DNA of 11,353 nt, from positions 1 through 11,353 of the forward strand of contig JBGQHM010000218.1 of NCBI GenBank assembly GCA_041497995.1, given 5' to 3'. A program made the translations under genes and the position numbers. Below are positions 8,968 to 11,353 of the stretch, in pieces. The notes beneath the pieces are model-generated. The model saw only the letters and a list, made by a program, of their open reading frames with translations, ran no database searches and was not told where the DNA came from. This stretch comes from DATKMS01 sp041497995 (GTDB taxonomy: Bacteria; Desulfobacterota; Binatia; HRBIN30). Within the stretch, counting starts at the first letter, position 1. Each line of letters opens with the position of its first letter.

Positions 8968-8996
8968 CTTATACGCCGGGCCGTTACCTATGTCTG
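8968..8996 (-). promoter_or_regulatory. Candidate leaderless promoter for the Ada-AlkA/ogt operon
   Basis: On the minus strand TATAAG (8973-8968) lies 17 bp after CAGACA (8996-8991), matching -10 at 5 of 6 and -35 at 4 of 6 positions. Only 6 nt separate the -10 from the ATG at 8961, so transcription would start at or next to the start codon, consistent with the missing ribosome binding site. The motif AAGCGCA directly before the ATG resembles the AAAGCGCA part of the E. coli Ada box, though there the box lies upstream of or at the -35. Suggestive only. Confidence 0.3.
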
Positions 8997-9036
8997 GCAA
9001 GTTTCGGACATCATCGTCGGCGGGAACCTGGCACTC

Positions 9037-9399
9037 TTAGACGCGCTGCTTGGGCCTCGCGTTATAGCCGCGCTCCTCGAACGGCGAGAGCTTCTCGAGC
9101 CACATCTCTTCCAGCGCCCGGAGGTCGTCGGCTGGGTCGTAGTCCGGTTGATCGGGCGGTTCGAGGATGTCGAGCACCTCGAACTCAAACGCGTCGGGAC
9201 CGAACGCCTGCCAGTCCGCCTGCAGCGCGCGGTTCTGGTGCATGCCTAGTTTGAGTTGAGCCTGGTGCCGATTCAGCATGGCGGGCACGTTCACGCTCGA
9301 CCCCACCAGCACCTTGCCATTCGCCCGATTCAGGACGCGGTAGATACCCATCGGCCTGCGACTCTCCTTGTACTCTCGCAGCAACACCTTCCGGTCCAT
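9037..9399 (-). CDS. Small GIY-YIG domain protein
   Basis: A 120-aa protein made almost entirely of one GIY-YIG domain: Gly18-Ile19-Tyr20, then 'VLVGSS' at 30-35 in place of the YIG strand (Leu31 replaces the Tyr), Arg44 on the first helix, a probable metal-binding Glu97 or Glu98 in 'LEEMWLEKL', and Asn113 in 'GYNARP'. The layout fits a known family of stand-alone 110-120 aa GIY-YIG proteins that carry V-x-(I/V)-G-S-S at the second motif; their biological role is unclear, and nuclease activity is only predicted. The ATG at 9399 has GAGAGG (9409-9404) four nt upstream, overlapping the TGA of the thiolase gene, and the intergenic gap is 8 nt, so it is probably co-transcribed. It is not obviously linked to intron homing: no intron or inverted repeats flank it. 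Confidence 0.8.
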   Translation of the reverse strand: MDRKVLLREYKESRRPMGIYRVLNRANGKVLVGSSVNVPAMLNRHQAQLKLGMHQNRALQADWQAFGPDAFEFEVLDILEPPDQPDYDPADDLRALEEMWLEKLSPFEERGYNARPKQRV

Positions 9400-9407
9400 A
9401 AAACCTC

Positions 9408-11042
9408 TCAGCCTCTCGCCAGTATGACCACCGACGCATTCGCTCCACGGCCGACGGTGTGCGCCAGCGCGACCTTCGCATCAGGCACTTGCCGCGAACC
9501 TGCCTGGCCGCGCAGTTGCCAGCAGAGCTCGACCAGCTGTCCGAGGCCTGACGCACCAAGCGGTTCCCCTTTCGACAACAGGCCACCGCTCGGATTTACG
9601 GGGAGCGCGCCGCTCATCTCGGTCCGTCCTTCAGCGATCCATTGGCCGGAGGCGCCTCTTGGGCAGAGGCCGAGCTCTTCGTATGACAGCAGCTCACGGG
9701 CGGAGTCGGTATCTTGTAGCTCGACGACGTCGAGGTCTTCGGGGCCAAGTCCCGACGCTTCGTACGCCTCGCGCGCCGCGAGCTCCGTCGGGCTTGCGAT
9801 GTCATCGTCAGCGAGGCCGCTGAGCGGGGTGTGTTCGCCGAGGACGTTGCCCGGGAGATGCGAGCGCAGCGTCGCTGCCGCAATCCGCACACGTGTTTCG
9901 CGATTCGCCGGTGGCGTGGCGCTCAACACGACAGCCGCCGCACCCTCGTTGGGCGAGCACAGCATGTAGAGCCGCAGTGGATCGCACACCATCGGTGATG
10001 CCAGCACGGAGTCCAGCGTAAATTCCTTGCGGAACATCGCGTACGGGTTGTGGACGCCGTTCTTGTGATTCTTCACCGACACCTGCGCGAGATGCTCGGC
10101 CATCACGCCGGAGTCGCGCATGAGACGTTGGGCGCGCAAGGCGAAGTACGCCGGCGTCACCGCGAGCCCGCCCTGCTCGCGCCACGGTTCGAAGAAGCTC
10201 GAACGGATGATCCCCTTCGGCATTTTCTCCATGCCGAATACGAGCACGCAGTCGTAGCGTCCGCTCGCGATGGCGCTGGCACCGAGGCCGAGCGCCGCAC
10301 CGCCACTGGCACAGCCCGCCTCGACGTTCATGATCGGCATACCCGTGAGCCCGAAGCTGGTGAGGACCTTATGGCCTGCGGCGACACCGCTGTAGACCGT
10401 ACCGCAGTATGCGGCCTGAAAGCCGCCACGCTCTTTGCCCGCCTCTTTCAACGCCATACGCACGGCGGCCTGGCCCATCTCAACGACGCTCTTGCCGTCG
10501 AAGCGGCCGAACGGGTGGATGCCGACGCCGGCGATGTAGACGGGCCTGAGGCCGGGGGAAGGGTGTTGGGTGTTGGGTGTCGGGTGTTGGGTTTGGGGTT
10601 GGGGTTCGGAGCGGCGCTGCTGAGTACGGCTCGTTGCACCCGGGGTTGTTGATGGCGTGAATGCGTAGGTGATGAACTCGCGACCTTCGGTGTCCGTGCA
10701 GAGAGTCTCGATTGCGAGGTGCGCTGGTGCTCCGGGCGCGGCACTCGCCGGGTCGGCGATGCGTGAGATGATGCGGATACCTTCCGGGAGCTCGACAACG
10801 CCGAAACCGAACGGCATCGAGCCTTCGTATCCCGGCGGCCGGTTGGTCACGGTCGTGCAGACTTCGACCACGCCGCGCTCGCTCAACGGCACAGTCTCGC
10901 AGCCGTCCGATGCGCAGTATGGACATAGCCCCTGCGCCGGGAAGTTGAAGCGCCCACAGCTCGGGCAGCGGCCACCGAGCAGCCGCGCCGCGTGCGGATC
11001 GTCGACCGTACTCAATAGGCCTTCTTTCAGAGGAACGCGCAT
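9408..11042 (-). CDS. DUF35 zinc-ribbon/OB-fold domain fused to thiolase-like (lipid-transfer type) domain
   Basis: A 544-aa fusion (numbered from the ATG at 11042). Residues about 1-130 are a DUF35 protein: a zinc ribbon with Cys26, Cys29, Cys40 and Cys43, then an OB-fold that in characterised relatives (ChsH2, BbsA, archaeal HMG-CoA pathway) docks onto a thiolase. A Gln/Thr/Pro linker at about 134-164 contains a repeat-encoded NTQHPTP-like stretch. Residues 166-544 are the thiolase fold, starting 'RPVYIAGVGIHPFG'. The nucleophile Cys244 ('AGCASGGA') is kept, but the usual HD, GHP and C-terminal CxG motifs read Gln443-Asp, Gly-Glu493-Pro and His528-Thr-Val-Gly. Probable roles are CoA-thioester thiolysis or retro-aldol cleavage in steroid, aromatic or fatty-acid breakdown, in line with the CoA-transferase gene upstream. 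The ATG is chosen over a TTG at 11054, which is one nt from GAGAG; neither has a strong ribosome binding site. Confidence 0.85.
   Translation of the reverse strand: MRVPLKEGLLSTVDDPHAARLLGGRCPSCGRFNFPAQGLCPYCASDGCETVPLSERGVVEVCTTVTNRPPGYEGSMPFGFGVVELPEGIRIISRIADPASAAPGAPAHLAIETLCTDTEGREFITYAFTPSTTPGATSRTQQRRSEPQPQTQHPTPNTQHPSPGLRPVYIAGVGIHPFGRFDGKSVVEMGQAAVRMALKEAGKERGGFQAAYCGTVYSGVAAGHKVLTSFGLTGMPIMNVEAGCASGGAALGLGASAIASGRYDCVLVFGMEKMPKGIIRSSFFEPWREQGGLAVTPAYFALRAQRLMRDSGVMAEHLAQVSVKNHKNGVHNPYAMFRKEFTLDSVLASPMVCDPLRLYMLCSPNEGAAAVVLSATPPANRETRVRIAAATLRSHLPGNVLGEHTPLSGLADDDIASPTELAAREAYEASGLGPEDLDVVELQDTDSARELLSYEELGLCPRGASGQWIAEGRTEMSGALPVNPSGGLLSKGEPLGASGLGQLVELCWQLRGQAGSRQVPDAKVALAHTVGRGANASVVILARG
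10554..10609. repeat. G-rich heptanucleotide tandem repeat inside the DUF35-thiolase gene
   Basis: On the plus strand four 7-nt units (GGGTGTT, GGGTGTT, GGGTGTC, GGGTGTT) run from 10561 to 10588, followed by degenerate GGGTTTG and GGGTTGG units. Counting the GGGGG at 10554-10558 there are eight runs of three or more G up to 10604, spaced 2-4 nt apart, a textbook G-quadruplex pattern. The G-rich strand is the template strand of the minus-strand gene, so the mRNA is C-rich here. It encodes the linker between the two domains. Confidence 0.85.
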
Positions 11043-11088
11043 GTCGTCCGTCAACTCTCGACTCTGGACTGTCGACTCTCAACTTCCG

Positions 11089-11353
11089 TCACGGAATCGC
11101 TCCCTGCTCCTTCAACTTTGCGATGGCATCCCAATCGTACCCGAGCTCCAGCAACACCTCCTCAGTGTGCTGCGCAAACTCGGGTGCGGCGCTCGCCGGC
11201 TTCCACGGTGTTCCGAGAAAGTCGGCGGGGCTCGCGACCATGTCTGCATCGCCGTCGGCGACGGGCGCACGAACAATACCTCCGGCGGCGCGCACCTGCG
11301 GATCGGCAACCACCTCGTCGGGCGTTTGCACCGGTGCCCACCACACGTTTTCT
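11089..11353 (-). CDS. Family III (CaiB/BaiF) CoA-transferase, C-terminal fragment
   Basis: Only the last 87 codons are in the window; the gene continues beyond 11353 on the minus strand. The segment 'WWAPVQTPDEVVADPQVRAAGG' (visible just inside the edge, split here by position 11346-11283) is the characteristic C-terminal region of CaiB/BaiF CoA-transferases, followed by the usual 'G..W' segment ('LGTPWKP') and a final helix ending 'ELGYDWDAIAKLKEQGAIP'. These enzymes move CoA between carboxylates, often to activate carnitine, bile acids, oxalate or aromatic acids. The catalytic Asp lies in the missing N-terminal part. It is followed after 46 nt by the DUF35-thiolase gene in the same direction, suggesting one catabolic operon. 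The GTG at 11346 is internal, not a start. Confidence 0.8.
   Translation of the reverse strand, partial: ENVWWAPVQTPDEVVADPQVRAAGGIVRAPVADGDADMVASPADFLGTPWKPASAAPEFAQHTEEVLLELGYDWDAIAKLKEQGAIP

Noticed and set aside
8962..9000. TTG start for Ada-AlkA at 9000
   Set aside because: The extra 13 residues do not belong to the Ada domain, and the ATG at 8961 matches the usual family start.

Overview
The window is a high-GC bacterial chromosome segment with eight protein-coding genes on both strands, four clusters of palindromic or tandem repeats, and no RNA gene, CRISPR array or phage module that I can see. The combination of a Thr/Pro-rich stalk ending in a Cys-bearing dockerin-like module, CoA-transferase and thiolase genes, an epoxide-hydrolase-like enzyme and abundant REP-like palindromes resembles uncultured soil or groundwater 'Deltaproteobacteria' (Binatota/Myxococcota-like). 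That placement is an inference from style, not from a marker-gene comparison.

Plus strand, left part. Positions 1-1218 encode the C-terminal part of a probable secreted or surface protein: a long Thr/Pro stalk built partly from 84-bp tandem units, then a paired EF-hand (dockerin-like) domain. The stalk frame carries one in-frame stop at 133-135. A strong intrinsic terminator (1246-1284) closes it. A plausible sigma-70 promoter (1311-1339) precedes parC (1408-3669) and parE (3683-5581), which are separated by 13 bp and together encode topoisomerase IV. Their lengths (753 and 632 aa) match topo IV rather than gyrase.

Centre. The 238-bp gap after parE is packed with three different families of perfect or near-perfect inverted repeats. 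An alpha/beta hydrolase of the epoxide hydrolase type (5820-6791) follows, its ribosome binding site lying just after the last hairpin. An 86-bp imperfect palindrome (6797-6882) separates it from the convergent minus-strand genes.

Minus strand, right part (read right to left). The order is: C-terminal end of a family III (CaiB/BaiF) CoA-transferase; a DUF35 zinc-ribbon/OB-fold domain fused to a thiolase-like domain; a small GIY-YIG protein 8 nt behind it; then, after 75 nt with a possible leaderless promoter, an Ada-AlkA fusion; then ogt, overlapping it by ATGA. The first two genes suggest CoA-thioester catabolism (steroid, aromatic or fatty acid type). The last two form a compact alkylation-repair operon in which Ada's two halves are on separate polypeptides, as in Mycobacterium tuberculosis Rv1317c-Rv1316c.

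The most unusual signal is a G-rich heptanucleotide tandem repeat (10561-10588, with degenerate continuation to about 10609) inside the thiolase gene, exactly at the DUF35/thiolase junction. Because the unit is 7 nt, all three frames through it stay open and read the same cyclic heptapeptide, but gain or loss of one unit would throw the thiolase out of frame. It is also a strong G-quadruplex candidate on the template strand.
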